From AP-15 sp963712825 (lineage in GTDB: Bacteria > Pseudomonadota > Alphaproteobacteria > ATCC43930 > CGMCC-115725), in assembly GCA_963712825.1 (NCBI GenBank), contig CAVQJP010000020.1, forward strand, positions 15,441 through 79,440: a stretch of 64,000 bases of DNA. The letters run 5' to 3'. The translations under genes were made by a program, and so were the position numbers. Shown here one piece after another: positions 26,520 through 36,419 of this stretch (within the stretch, counting starts at the first letter, position 1; every line of letters begins with the position of its first letter). The notes beneath the pieces are model-generated. The model did no database searches, was not told where the DNA came from, and saw only the letters and a program-made list of their open reading frames with translations.

Positions 26520-26699
26520 ATGGTTTTGCAAATCGCTTTGGGCGTCGCCCTCGGGATATTTGCGCTTTGGCTGCTCACGGGGGCGGCGGCTCTTATCTTG
26601 GCTTGGGCTGTCGAGCGGGCCGGGGAGAGAGCGCATGACGCCTGGATGGTTGCGGCTGCGCGTGAAGCGCGCGAAGCCCGGTACCGGCGGGGCGAGTAG
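26520..26699 (+). CDS. small single-pass membrane protein
   Basis: 59 residues: a hydrophobic helix (ALGVALGIFALWLLTGAAALILAWA shortened here to its core ALGVALGIFALWLL) and a basic tail ending EAREARYRRGE. It has an excellent ribosome binding site (AGGAGG, seven bases before ATG 26520). Function is unknown; small membrane proteins after int are common in such islands. Confidence 0.65.
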   Translation: MVLQIALGVALGIFALWLLTGAAALILAWAVERAGERAHDAWMVAAAREAREARYRRGE

Positions 26700-26796
26700 A
26701 ATAGAGATCGCGGCGGATAGGGCGACGGCCCGACAAGCCCGGCACCTCACCGGGTTTCCCCGCGACAATCCTTGAGGGCGCCCAGAGGAGGCGCAG

Positions 26797-27394
26797 ATGT
26801 CGCTCCCCGAGCCCGAACGGCTGTCGCTGTGGGACGCAGTCTTTCGCATCGTTGATCGCTGTCACGTCTCCATGGAGGCCGCGCGAGCGGCATTGGAGGC
26901 AGCGGTTCGAGAGGGTTCTTTGACTTCTCTACGACGCTCAGTTCGACAAGATAGACGTTCGGGACGGAGCAATCGATTGCCAGCAAAGCTCTATCAGATT
27001 TGTACATTACACGATTGAAGGTGTTTGCGCCTTCAGGCGGCATGTGGATCATCGATTCCCTGTTGCGATTAGGCCAGATCGCATGCCCGGCGGCCAAGCC
27101 ATACCAGTGCCGCCGGCCGGGATGCATATTGGCTCGGTGTCTATCAGGAGTTCCGAGGTAGTGGATTATACCGCAAGGGCGCCGCTACCATCGGTCGAAC
27201 GGAATGTCGATTTGCCGCCCGCGCTTGGGCGAGGCCGCACTCGAAAGGCCCGAAATAATTGTTTGGCTAAACTCGAAGAAATATACCCTGGCGGGGTTCC
27301 GGATACCCAGTCTTTGAAAGAAATCAAGCGGAGTCTTGGAACAGCCGCACCGAGCGATAGCACAATTAACCGAGCGCTGGGCAGGAAAAAATAA
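26797..27394 (+). pseudogene. hypothetical protein split by a frameshift
   Basis: Two frames appear to be one gene of about 198 residues. The first gives an N-terminal helical domain (SLWDAVFRIVDRCHVSMEAARAA...REGSL). Dropping one base near 26915-26924 continues as LLYDAQFDKIDVRDGAIDC and runs to GTAAPSDSTINRALGRKK at 27394, a helix-turn-helix-like end. I do not recognise a named family. Whether the shift is genuine or a sequencing error is not decidable here. Confidence 0.6.
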
Positions 27395-27451
27395 TTCTGG
27401 CCATTCTGGCCATTCTGGCCACCATTCTGGCCACCATTCTGGCCATTCCGG
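27394..27451. repeat. short tandem repeat of CCATTCTGG
   Basis: Units ATTCTGGCC and ACCATTCTGGCC follow each other six times between the end of the preceding gene and the AlpA-like gene. The unit contains GGCCA/TGGCC, giving overlapping dyads. It may be a binding array or a slippage hotspot upstream of the replication operon. Confidence 0.85.
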
Positions 27452-27515
27452 CCGCTTTGATAGCGTTTTGCCGATTGCTACTTCTTGTCGTGCGTCATTT
27501 CGACAAGAGGTATTC

Positions 27516-27746
27516 ATGCCCGAACGGCCCGAACTACTCGCGCTCAAATTGCTGCTTTCGGACCGGAACCTGGAAGAGCTCGGCATCCGCAAGCGCAGTA
27601 CCGCGCAGAAGGACCGTGTTAACGGGACCGGAATTCCTTTCATCCGGATCGGGGGGCTCGTCCGCTATCGCAAAGAAGACGTAGAGCGCTTTCTGGCCGA
27701 GCTGCCGACCCGCCGGTCGACCAGCGAGCCGAAGGACGCCGCATGA
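27516..27746 (+). CDS. AlpA/excisionase-like helix-turn-helix protein
   Basis: 76 residues with the winged-helix signature of excisionases and AlpA-like regulators: an N-terminal helix pair (LLSDRNLEELGI), then GIPFIRIGGLVRYRKEDVERFLAE. In P4-type satellites such proteins control the integrase and excision. It starts a chain of genes joined by four-base overlaps, so it probably heads the replication operon. Confidence 0.8.
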   Translation: MPERPELLALKLLLSDRNLEELGIRKRSTAQKDRVNGTGIPFIRIGGLVRYRKEDVERFLAELPTRRSTSEPKDAA

Positions 27747-27967
27747 GCGCGCTTCCGCGCGGCGCGGGACCTCCAAACGAAGCGGCCCGGCAGTCCGGTA
27801 GCACGGACGCCAGGCCGAGAACTTCGACAAGCACCAACCCCCGTCCTTTACCGCCAACTTCCGGCCGATACAAGAGGGGAGCCGGTGGCCGCGGATTGAG
27901 TGCCCGCCCCTCCGACAAGGCGCTCGAAGCGGCGAGGGCGTTCCTTGCGCCACGGAGGCCGCGATGA
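27743..27967 (+). CDS. small basic hypothetical protein
   Basis: 74 residues, rich in Arg, Pro, Ser and Thr, low in hydrophobic residues and probably disordered until ALEAARAFLAPRRPR. No family is recognised. It overlaps the AlpA-like gene and the next gene by ATGA at each end, which supports real translation. Confidence 0.55.
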   Translation: MSALPRGAGPPNEAARQSGSTDARPRTSTSTNPRPLPPTSGRYKRGAGGRGLSARPSDKALEAARAFLAPRRPR

Positions 27968-28299
27968 GCGGCGAGGGGGGCGCCCGGATACAGCTCGTCG
28001 AGTGGCGTCCGCTAATCAAAAACTCCCTTCGCGGTTTCGCCAGCGTCGCGTTGCCGTGCGGCCTTAAAATCCGGGACATTCCGGTTTTGCTCGGCCGCAA
28101 CGGACCTTGGGCAAGCCTTCCGAGCAAGCCGCTGCTCGACAACAACGGTCAGCAGAAGCGCGATCCGAACGGCAAGCCGGCGTACGTCGCGATCCTCGAA
28201 TGGCGTGATCGAGAACTGTCGGACCGCTTCTCGGCCGCAGTCGTCGAGCTGATCCGTGCTGCGCATCCTGACGCGCTCGGCGAGGGCGTCGGACAATGA
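27964..28299 (+). CDS. conserved phage/island protein of the replication module
   Basis: 111 residues. Segments VEWRPLIKNSLRGFASVALPCGLKIRDI and WASLPSKPLLDNNGQ are typical of a small protein found beside prim-pol genes in alphaproteobacterial prophages and islands (only parts quoted). The N-terminal strands resemble the SpoVG-like nucleic-acid-binding fold. Its exact role is unknown. Four-base overlaps join it to both neighbours. Confidence 0.68.
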   Translation: MSGEGGARIQLVEWRPLIKNSLRGFASVALPCGLKIRDIPVLLGRNGPWASLPSKPLLDNNGQQKRDPNGKPAYVAILEWRDRELSDRFSAAVVELIRAAHPDALGEGVGQ

Positions 28300-29270
28300 C
28301 GGACTGGCTCGACGATTACCGGCGCGTCGGCTGGGAGCGGGCGCTGGTGCCAATTCCAGCTGGAGAAAAGGGGCCGCGCGTTCCTGGATGGCAAACCCGC
28401 GAGTTCAAGCCGGATGACTTTTCCGCTGGGTGCAACGTCGGCCTGATCCTCGGGCCGAGGGCGGGCGATACGGTCGACGTCGACCTTGATTGCCCCGAGG
28501 CGCTGGCCCTCGCCGATATCTACCTGCCCCCGACCGGCGCCATTTTTGGCCGGCGTAGCAACCCACGCAGTCATCGGCTCTACATCTCCCCAGGCGCTCT
28601 ATTCGAGTTGTTTACCGATCCTCTTGCGACCGGCAAGAGCACGCTGCTCGAAGTGAGGGCGCCCGGTCGCGGCGGCGGCACGCATCAAACGGCGATTCCG
28701 CCCAGCATCGCCGATGGTGAACGCCGAGAGTGGGAAGGCGACACTATCGAGCCGGCGGTATTCGACGCCGCCAAGTTGCGGCGGCGCTGCGCCTATCTTG
28801 CGATCGGCTGTTTAGTCCGGCGCTATGTTTCGGCGCATGCGTCCGAACGGCCGGCGCCCGACCTGCCCCACCTGCTCTACGAGGCTGATCCGATCCTCGG
28901 CCGCGCCGGCTACCGATGGCTCGGAATGCCCGATCCTGATGCGCCACAATGGCAACCAAAGGCCAGGCGCGACTACACCCGCGCGGAAATCGACCTCGCC
29001 GACCTCGTGGCCGCGATCCCGAACGATTGCGACTGGCACGGGTGGAACAGGATCGGGATGGCGGTCTACGCCGCTTCGGGCGGCTCCGACCAGGGCGGGA
29101 TCATCTTCGATGCCTGGAGCGCCAAGTCGCCAGCCTACAACCCATACACGACGATGGCGCGGTGGCAGCATTATCGCCGCTCTCCCCCGTCGCGGCTCAG
29201 TATCGGGACGCTAATCCATCTCGCGAAGGCGGCCGGCTGGCTGCCGCCGCGCTCGCGTGAGACGGCATGA
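28296..29270 (+). CDS. bifunctional primase-polymerase with PriCT-2 domain
   Basis: 324 residues. The N-terminal prim-pol (AEP) domain has FSAGCNVGLILG, the metal-binding TVDVDLDCPEAL and, later, SHRLYIS. The C-terminal part (LVAAIPNDCDWHGWNRIGMAVYAA, quoted in part) matches PriCT-2, which follows prim-pol in plasmid and satellite replication proteins. It would prime replication of the excised element. It is translationally coupled to the RepA-like ATPase. Confidence 0.88.
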   Translation: MTDWLDDYRRVGWERALVPIPAGEKGPRVPGWQTREFKPDDFSAGCNVGLILGPRAGDTVDVDLDCPEALALADIYLPPTGAIFGRRSNPRSHRLYISPGALFELFTDPLATGKSTLLEVRAPGRGGGTHQTAIPPSIADGERREWEGDTIEPAVFDAAKLRRRCAYLAIGCLVRRYVSAHASERPAPDLPHLLYEADPILGRAGYRWLGMPDPDAPQWQPKARRDYTRAEIDLADLVAAIPNDCDWHGWNRIGMAVYAASGGSDQGGIIFDAWSAKSPAYNPYTTMARWQHYRRSPPSRLSIGTLIHLAKAAGWLPPRSRETA

Positions 29271-30436
29271 TGATGCCCAGCATGGATTTTGTCGACGAAG
29301 AGGCCGCGGACGGATTCCCTGCCCCCCATGCCAACGGTCACGACCCTGCGGCAGCTCCGCTATTGGCGCCGATCGACCCTTCCACGTTGGAGGGTGCCCC
29401 CGTCCCGCCGCGGCGATGGCTGGTGCCGGATTGGGTGCCGATGGCCAGGGCGACCAGCCTCTACGGCGCCGGTGGCGAGGGCAAAACTTTGCTTGCCCAA
29501 ATGCTCGCGACGGCCTGCGCGATCGGCACCAAATGGCTAGGCATCCCGGTTCGCCAGTGCAATTCGCTGCTTCATTTCTGCGAAGACGACCTCGACGAAA
29601 TGCATCGGCGACAGGACGACATAAACCGGCACTACGGCTGCAACTTCGCCGACCTCGCGGCAATGCGGTGGCTGCCCCGGCTCGGGGCCGACAACGTTCT
29701 GATGAACTTTGACAACGGCCTGGCGCGGCACACCCCGCTTTTCGGCCAGGTGTTAGCCGCGGCAAGGGAACACGATGCCCGGCTGATCGTGAGCGATACC
29801 CTCGCCGACGTTTTCAGCGGCAACGAAAACGACCGCAGCCAAGCGCGGCAGTTCGCCCAAGCGACCCTCGGGTTCCTCGCACGAGAAACACAGGGCGCAG
29901 TCTTGGCCCTCGCGCATCCGTCACTCGCCGGAGCCGCCAACGGCAGCACGGGCAGCGGCTCGACCGCCTGGAAGGGCACCTTCCGCAGCCAACTCTACCT
30001 GACGACTCCGAAGGCTGACGAAGGCGATCCACCGGAGCCCGATATTCGAGCGTTGACCCGCGCCAAGGCCAACTATGCGCGACGCGACGAGACGATCGAG
30101 CTGCGCTGGAAAGATGGCGTTTTCATTCCACTGCACGCCCCGACCGGCATTCTCGGGTCAATCGAACGCCGGACCTGCGAAAGGGTCTTTTTGGACCTCC
30201 TCGACAAAGTGACCGCAGAGGGGCGTCACGTGTCCGAGAACAGCCATGCGTCGAATTATGCGCCGAAGATTTTCGGCAGCCGCAGCGATCGTGAGCGGTT
30301 CGGAAAAGTCGACTTCAGAACCGCGATGGAGCGCCTGTTCGAACAGCACGAAATCGAGCTCGGAATTTATACCGCCCCCAACCGGACGAAATACCAATGC
30401 ATCCGCCGCTCGGCGGGTGCACGCGGTTACCCCTAA
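29267..30436 (+). CDS. RepA-like AAA/RecA-fold replicative ATPase
   Basis: 389 residues. Walker A is LYGAGGEGKTLLAQ; the Walker B-like strand is ARLIVSDTLADVFSG; ALAHPSLAG follows, as in hexameric RepA helicases. The C-terminal region (CERVFLDLLDKVTAEGRHVS) resembles the winged domain of these plasmid proteins. It probably acts as the island's helicase with the prim-pol. It ends at the start of the iteron-like repeats. Confidence 0.88.
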   Translation: MMMPSMDFVDEEAADGFPAPHANGHDPAAAPLLAPIDPSTLEGAPVPPRRWLVPDWVPMARATSLYGAGGEGKTLLAQMLATACAIGTKWLGIPVRQCNSLLHFCEDDLDEMHRRQDDINRHYGCNFADLAAMRWLPRLGADNVLMNFDNGLARHTPLFGQVLAAAREHDARLIVSDTLADVFSGNENDRSQARQFAQATLGFLARETQGAVLALAHPSLAGAANGSTGSGSTAWKGTFRSQLYLTTPKADEGDPPEPDIRALTRAKANYARRDETIELRWKDGVFIPLHAPTGILGSIERRTCERVFLDLLDKVTAEGRHVSENSHASNYAPKIFGSRSDRERFGKVDFRTAMERLFEQHEIELGIYTAPNRTKYQCIRRSAGARGYP

Positions 30437-30549
30437 GTGATTGATTTGAATATGCACGCGGTTCTGCATTTGGTTCTGCACGCGGTGAACGCGGTTACCC
30501 GTAACGCATTGCAATGGCTCTGCACGCAGTCCGCTCGCGGTGCACGCGG
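30418..30549. repeat. iteron-like direct repeats, candidate replication origin
   Basis: TGCACGCGG occurs at 30418-30426, 30453-30461, 30477-30485 and 30541-30549, with a one-mismatch copy at 30521-30529. ACGCGGTTACCC occurs at 30421-30432 and 30489-30500. The cluster begins inside the end of the RepA-like gene and continues downstream. Such spaced repeats beside a replication protein gene are typical of origins. The stretch to 30735 has no gene. Confidence 0.62.
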
Positions 30550-30735
30550 CAACACCCCCATACCCCCTATGCGCTTCCGCGGCGCCTGGGAGCGCCCGCG
30601 GGCGGATCAGCCAAGGGTGCAGGCACTGCGGGCTGACCTCTATTTCCACCCCTCGACGGCTGCCCCATCGGGAGCAACCTGGCGGCAGAACTGCGTCATG
30701 CTGCGGCTGGTCGTGGCCCTCGACGGGAGCTCGAT

Positions 30736-31000
30736 ATGACGGCGCAGCGCCGCCGGCTGCCGAACCGCCGACCGGCTGTCACCGAAGAAATCGGCGTCGG
30801 TGGGATGTGGGCTGACCGCGACCATCGAGCTCGATCCCGCCGGCCACCCGGCGGAGGTGTTTCTGTCCGGCGCCAAGGACGGGCGCTCCCTGACGGCATT
30901 TGCGCGGGCCTGCGCTCGGGACCTCGACGCAGCCGAATCGACGCGCCCCGCACATCTAAACCCTGTAGCTCTTCGGCCCGCCTACGCTCCCGTAAATGTT
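30736..31000 (+). pseudogene. frameshifted small TSCPD-like protein
   Basis: The first frame gives MTAQRRRLPNRRPAVTEEIG; a one-base change near 30800 continues as GLTATIELDPAGHPAEVFLSG and KDGRSLTAFARACARDL. Together these resemble short TSCPD-like proteins common in alphaproteobacterial phages and islands. As written neither frame makes the whole protein. Role unknown. Confidence 0.55.
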
Positions 31001-31083
31001 GAACTAGCGGCAAGCTTCTGTCCGGCACCGGCGCGTAGTGTAACAAATTCCCCGGCACGCATCAGGAGAGATATCAACCCGCC

Positions 31084-31951
31084 ATGAACCACGCCGCCGC
31101 ATTGAAATTGCCCCGAGACCATCAGGCTCACATGGCCTGTCGGGACAATCTTGCATTCATGCGCCCGCTCGGGAAAGGATCAATGCAACTCATCGTAACG
31201 TCACCGCCCTACAATATCGGCAAATCGTACGAGAAGCGGCGGCAGCTTCAGAAATACATAAGCCAACAGGCCCAAGTTATTTCGGAGTGTGTGCGCCTGC
31301 TAACACGCAGAGGATCTCTCTGCTGGCAAGTCGGCAATCACGTTGAGGACGGAAAAATTTTTCCGCTCGACATGGTTCTATTTCCAGTATTTCAGGAGCA
31401 CGGTTTACATCTGAGAAACCGAATTGTGTGGCATTTCGAGCACGGCCTGCATTGCACCAAGCGTCTCTCCGGCCGCTACGAAACCATTCTCTGGTTTACG
31501 AAAAGCGACGACTACACGTTCAATCTGGATCCGATCCGCGTCCCATCAAAATATCCGGGCAAAAAATATTTCAAAGGTCCCAAGACAGGGCAATTGTCAT
31601 GCAACCCGCTAGGCAAAAATCCGGGCGACGTGTGGATTTTCCCGAATGTAAAAAATAATCATGTAGAGAAAACTGTGCACCCTTGCCAGTTCCCCGTCGA
31701 ATTGGTCGAGCGTCTTGTGCTGTCGCTCACAGAGCCGGGAGACACGGTGTTAGATACCCTATATGGGAGTCGGATCCAGCGTAATTGCCGCACTGAAAAA
31801 CGACCGCATCGGCTACGGGTGCGATGTCGTTCAGGAATATGTTGATACGGCATGGGATCGGGTACATGCGCTCCGTGCTGGAACGCTCAAGACGCGGCCA
31901 ATGTCCAAACCCGTTTACGATCCATCCTTGCCCTATGGAGGGCATCGGTGA
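31084..31951 (+). pseudogene. DNA methyltransferase of a BglII-type system, frameshifted
   Basis: Catalytic motif TSPPYNIGKSYE lies near residue 39 and is of the N4-cytosine/N6-adenine type. The body includes CWQVGNHVEDGKIFPLDM and GDVWIFPNVKNNHVEKTVHP. Near 31758 an extra base breaks the SAM-binding motif: the written frame reads DTLYGSRI, while the neighbouring frame reads YMGVGSSVIAALKNDRIGYG and runs to 31951. Restored, the protein is about 289 residues. As written, SAM binding should be lost. Its stop overlaps the nuclease start (GTGA). Confidence 0.85.
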
Positions 31952-32558
31952 GGCTGGTCACTCACTATTCCCACCTTAATGGGCTTGAATTTCTGCTGGT
32001 GCATAAGCCGCAGCTTTGGGAAGAGATCAAGACCGTGATTGAGGGCTTAGATGCTGCCATCTGCCGCACCAAAATATCGAAAGAAAAACGGACTGAAGGT
32101 CGAGTTTTTTATTCCCCATCGCCATGAACAAGGCACTGAGTATGGCCTTCGACGTGCATAGGTGGACGGAGCGGCGGACATCCTATTGGGTCACTTCCGA
32201 CGCGCAGCTAATACGAAAAACGATGCACATGCCAGCAGCACAGCAGAAAGCCGAGATCGAGAGCGCAGGACTGACGCCAATCTATTCCTACAACCAAACG
32301 GACTTTGTAAAAGAACGCGTGGCTGTGGAAGTACAATTCGGAAAATATTCCTTTGTCGCTTATGATCTATTTGTGAAACACATGGCGTTCTTTGTGGGTG
32401 ATGTCATCGATGTGGGCATTGAGATCCTGCCGATGAAAAAATTGCAGGAAGAGATGTCATCCGGCGTCGCTTACTACGAAGGCGAACTTTACAATTTGAT
32501 TCGCGAGGGTCGTGGAGTTCCCGGTGTCCCTCTGGTTGTCATCGGTGTAGCCCCATAA
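31948..32558 (+). pseudogene. BglII-family restriction endonuclease, frameshifted
   Basis: The first frame (GTG 31948 to 32127) reads THYSHLNGLEFLLVHKPQLW and TKISKEKRTEGRVFYSP. One missing C in the CCCC run near 32115 would continue into MNKALSMAFDVHRW and on to 32558. The active-site residues of the BglII family are present: Asp in TDFVKE (nt 32301), Glu nine residues later, then Gln two further on (VEVQ). BglII cuts AGATCT; the same target here is an inference. With the adjacent methyltransferase it forms a type II restriction-modification cargo. Confidence 0.85.
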
Positions 32559-32589
32559 ACCACGGTGCTTCGGAGCGTTCGTTGGCGAT

Positions 32590-33420
32590 GCCGATCAGGC
32601 CGCATATCCGCATATCGCGATGCGCCTGATTGAACCGCAGAAAGCCCGGGTATGGGCGCCGATCCAGTCGGCGAGCGCCTGGGTCCAGCTCGCCTCGGCA
32701 TAGGTGAAGTTCGACGCGCCCAGCACGGCAACAAAGATTTGCGCCGGCCGGATCTTCTCGGTCAGCCGGTCGATAATCACCGGCACCGTGTCGCCGGCAT
32801 AATCGACAAACAGCTTGTCGCCGCCGGCATGGGTCTGCCGCATCGTGACCGAGATCCGCGACCCAGCCGCGGTACAGCTCGCAACCGCGAGTAGCGATAC
32901 CCCTCCGGGAAGCGCTCGATGTACTCGTCCCACAGGACCTGCAAGGTGACGTGCTTGCGCTTCAGCTCGCGGTGAAGCGCGGCCCAGTCGGGCTCGGTGC
33001 GACGGCGGTGGCCCTGCTTGGCGCCGACCGCGGTGAAGAGCAGCGCCTCCAGCGCGGCATCGCTCAGCTCGGCCGGCAACGGCCAGCTCGAGCCCGGCGA
33101 CGGCGAGCCGCTTCAACGTCAGCCGGACGGTCGATGGCGCTACCCCGACCCGACGGGCAATCTCGTTGCTGCCAACCCCGGCGGTCTTCAACCGAAGCAC
33201 GTCGCGCACCTGGCGCATCGCGATCCTCTCTGCTGGCATCGTCCCCTCCCGTGGCAAAGCCAAAGGAGCGGACGCTAAGCGGGCCAGCAGAGACGCCGCC
33301 TATCCGGGCGACATCATCCCGGAATGGCGGGCGAAATGATCTCGGAACGCTGAGCGAGATCACATCGGAATGGTGGGCGACATCATCCCGGATTCACGGG
33401 CGACTTCCCCCGGAATACGC
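32590..33420 (-). pseudogene. IS21-family element remnant A (istA)
   Basis: On the minus strand the N-terminus MPAERIAMRQVRDVLRLKTAG and SNEIARRVGVAPSTVR is an IstA helix-turn-helix. The catalytic start (GGDKLFVDYAGDTVPVI and FVAVLGASNFTYAEASW) follows in the same frame after two compensating shifts; the middle piece reads in a third frame (WAALHRELKRKHVTLQVLWDEY). The gene stops at 32590, so the C-terminus and istB are missing. The right end up to about 33420 carries repeated GGCGAC...CCCGGAA words typical of IS21 termini. Confidence 0.85.
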
Positions 33421-33635
33421 AGCGGAGAACCTGAGCCGGACGAAGACGCGCTCGGCCTGCTCATCCGACATGCGCGCGACAGACGCTAGCGTGAGCGTCC
33501 TTGCGGCTGCGGTGAGGAGGAAATGAGAGGTCATATACACAAGGTTCCTTGCACATACGATCGGGTAATCTAGCCAGATTGTCAACCAGAAAACTTGCTT
33601 ATATGAAAGGTAAGAGTAGATTTTGCGAGGCGATT

Positions 33636-33874
33636 ATGAGTTTGGCGACGAGGGAAAGAGAATGGGCCGACCGGGCACGTCGGTTTGTGAAGGCAGAGCT
33701 GAAACGAGCCGAGGTTAGCTATGCGGAGCTGGCGCGGCGGCTCAAGGAGCATGGCCTAGAGGAGACCGAAGCCTCGATCACCGCTAAGCTCAACCGCGGG
33801 ACGTTCGCTGCGACATTTTTCCTAGGACTATGAAGGCGATTGGATGCGAAATCGTCAACCTTGCTGATCTCTAA
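33636..33874 (+). pseudogene. DUF6471-like small protein, copy 1, frameshifted near its end
   Basis: Reads MSLATREREWADRARRFVKA and SYAELARRLKEHGLEETEAS, then AKLNRGTFAATFFL. After a one-base shift near 33820 the expected ending MKAIGCEIVNLADL follows and stops at 33874. This is a short helix-turn-helix-like family found in alphaproteobacterial islands. A second, truncated copy lies at 36010-36180. Confidence 0.72.
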
Positions 33875-34059
33875 ATTATGTGGAAATGGTGGCGCACCAG
33901 CCAAGGTTACTGCAATCATTGTGTGACGTTAGTTGCGATCTCAGCTTTTATCTATATGGCTTTCTACTATTGAGCTGTGGCTTAGTCTACTAATACGCTA
34001 AGACAATCAAATTCAACGCTATCTATGCTAGATACAACGACTGGCGATCAAGGCTTAGA

Positions 34060-36030
34060 ACAACGGTCGATCGAAGCTGCGAGCGGCGCGATAATCGACG
34101 TCTTCGACTGCTGCTTGGTGGCGCAGCTGGGCATAGCGCAGCCGGGCTCGCATGCGTCGTTCGTAACGCTCGGTGGCTTCGCGATCGAGCAGAAGACTTA
34201 GCTATTCGGCATGCGACAGGGCGGCGCTTGTCGGGTTTGCTTCGAGTTCGACAAAGGCGCGCGCTATGCCGGCAAGGCTCAGCTGGTGAAGCTGGTCGAG
34301 GGTGAGATGCATCAGCAATGTCAATCTCCTAACCGGTTAATGGTAGTAGCGAGAGCCGCGGTTGTTGGGGTGATCGGGCAACAATTCGCTCTGTGCTGGC
34401 TGGGCGGCGGACGCCGGTCGAGACTGTGCTTGAAGATCGATTGGATTGAGCCGTAGGAGCGAGCGCTGATGTCGAGGCTGCGATCGCAGGCCGCCTCGAG
34501 CTGCGCAGCGCTGTAATGGCGCGCCAAGCGCAGGATGCCGGTGCCGCTCGGTAGCTCTGCTCGGGGTGCGCTCGGCTTTCGAGGATCAGCGCGGTCAACT
34601 TGGCTTCTCGGACCGATCGCTGCTGCGTCGGCGCGGATGCGCTCATCGTCCAATCGGCATAGTGCTGGTGCGTGCTCGGCTATGTTCGCGATTGTCGTGT
34701 GGCGACCGCGGCCGCCGCTGCGGAGGTGGACCGCGACGCGTTCGCTCCTGCAGAACAGCTCGATTGTGCGCTCTGTGATGCGCGCTCGAGCTGTTCGCGG
34801 ATCAGCCGATACGGCCCGAGTAGTAGTGCTCTTCGATGTCGACTGTAATCTCGTCCGACTCGGCGTTGCTGCTATTCGGCTACTCGTAGAGCTCGCCGGC
34901 AGCTCTTTCAGCGCTGGAGCTCGAGTTCGATGAAGAGATCGCGCCGGCTGATGCTAAGGCGGCGCTCGGCCGCGCGTTGAGATCGACACCAGTTCGCGAT
35001 CGCTCGGTTCAGCTCGCGAGCGAGAAAAGCGGCGGTTTCTGAGCCGCGCCAAGATCCAGCGCTCGACTACCAGCCGCGACTCGACCTTGGCCTTGTCGCG
35101 CGCTTTCTGCTGCGCGTCGGCAGGATCGCGTGCTGTAATGCTCGCCATATCGAGATAGGTGCGGTTGAGGCCGGGCTCGTTCTAATCGGCGCGTTCGACC
35201 CGACCTTCGGATTGTCGGGCCCAACTGCGCCGGTACGCCGCTGATAAACGCGAGCGCTCGAACTTGGGCGCTGATCCAATCCGGCAGGCTCGGTTCAGCG
35301 TCGCTTCGGCGTAGGTGTAATTGGAGGCGCTCAGCCCGCGACGAAGTCTGCGCTGAGCGGATCTCGCCGCTGCCGAGCTCGATCAGATCGACGGTCTGGC
35401 CGGCGTAATCGACTAACAGGCGCTCCCGACGGTTGGGCCTGGCGCATCGTTGCGACAGTTTCCTTCTCAGGCGTGGTACAGCTCGCACCACCGGCTGTAG
35501 CGATAGCCGTCCGGCGCGCGCTGCCGGTACTCCTCTCACAGCAGCTTCAGCGTGACGCTGGGCTGGCGCAGCTCGTGATGGACTTAGACCCTATCTAGCT
35601 CGGCTTTGCGCCGCGTGCCTTGCTGGCTGCTGTGGCCGGCATACAGCATCGTTTGCAGCTCGCGATCGGTCAGCGTCGCCGGCAACGTTAGCGCAGCCCC
35701 GCTGCGCCGGCGCGCTCCAAGCTCAGCCCGACGGTGCTGCGCTTATTCTCAGCGACCGTTCTATCTGCTGGTCGCTCGCTCCGCTGTGCTTCAAGCGCTG
35801 GATCTCGCGTACGCTTCGCATCGACTCTCTCTCGGCTGGCATCGGTACTCCGCTCGTCGTTCTTGACGAGCAGAGCGCTGTGCGCTGCTCAGCGGTCTAG
35901 CGCTTGCCACTCCTTCTCGGGGGTGGCTGACTTCAAATCGGAATGGCTGAGATCAAATCGGAATCAGTGGCTGACTTCATTCCGGTATTGCCGGCCGACT
36001 TCCCCCGGAATATGCAGATGTTAGCTACGC
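34060..36030 (-). pseudogene. IS21-family element remnant B (istA and start of istB), heavily decayed
   Basis: Minus strand. Degraded IstA pieces read LLVDYAGQTVDLIELGSGEIR (partial) and, nearer the C-terminus, GILRLARHYSAAQLEAACDR and ARSYGSIQSI. An IstB N-terminus follows at about 34320-34060 (LDQLHQLSLAGIARAFVELE, LLLDREATERYERRMRARLR) with an in-frame stop. Many indels separate these pieces. The right terminus matches that of remnant A (GCGACTTCCCCCGGAATA-type). It interrupts a paralogous copy of the DUF6471 segment. Confidence 0.78.
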
Positions 36031-36180
36031 GGACCTGGCTCTTAGCTCTAGGATCTTTGCTTAGAGGAGACCGTTACCTCGATCACCGCTAAGCTTAACT
36101 GCGGTACGTTCTCCGCTACATATCTCCTAGTGACTATGAAAGCGATCGGACGCGAAAACTTCAACTTTGCTGATCTCTAA
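36010..36180 (+). pseudogene. DUF6471-like protein, copy 2, truncated
   Basis: Related to 33700-33874 at nucleotide level: TTAGCTACGCGGACCTGGC, AGAGGAGACCG, TCGATCACCGCTAAGCTTAAC and TGCTGATCTCTAAATTATG all correspond. It begins at the IS21 terminus, so its 5' end is lost, and it has several substitutions and indels. The downstream flank to about 36345 is also related to 33875-34065. Confidence 0.75.
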
Positions 36181-36419
36181 ATTATGAGCAATGATGGCGC
36201 CTAACCAAGTTTACTGCTCTTTGTGTGCTTTAACCCGATCTCTGCTTTTATCTATATGGCTATCTCTATTGAACCGTAGCTTAGTCCACCATTACGCCAA
36301 AACTAACAAAATAACGCCAATATGCTAGCAATCACGCACCCGATGGCGGCGGCGGCAAGGACTAGCCATTCGAATCCTTCTGGCAGCGGACGACGAATGA
36401 TCCCGTTGCGTTCTATACG

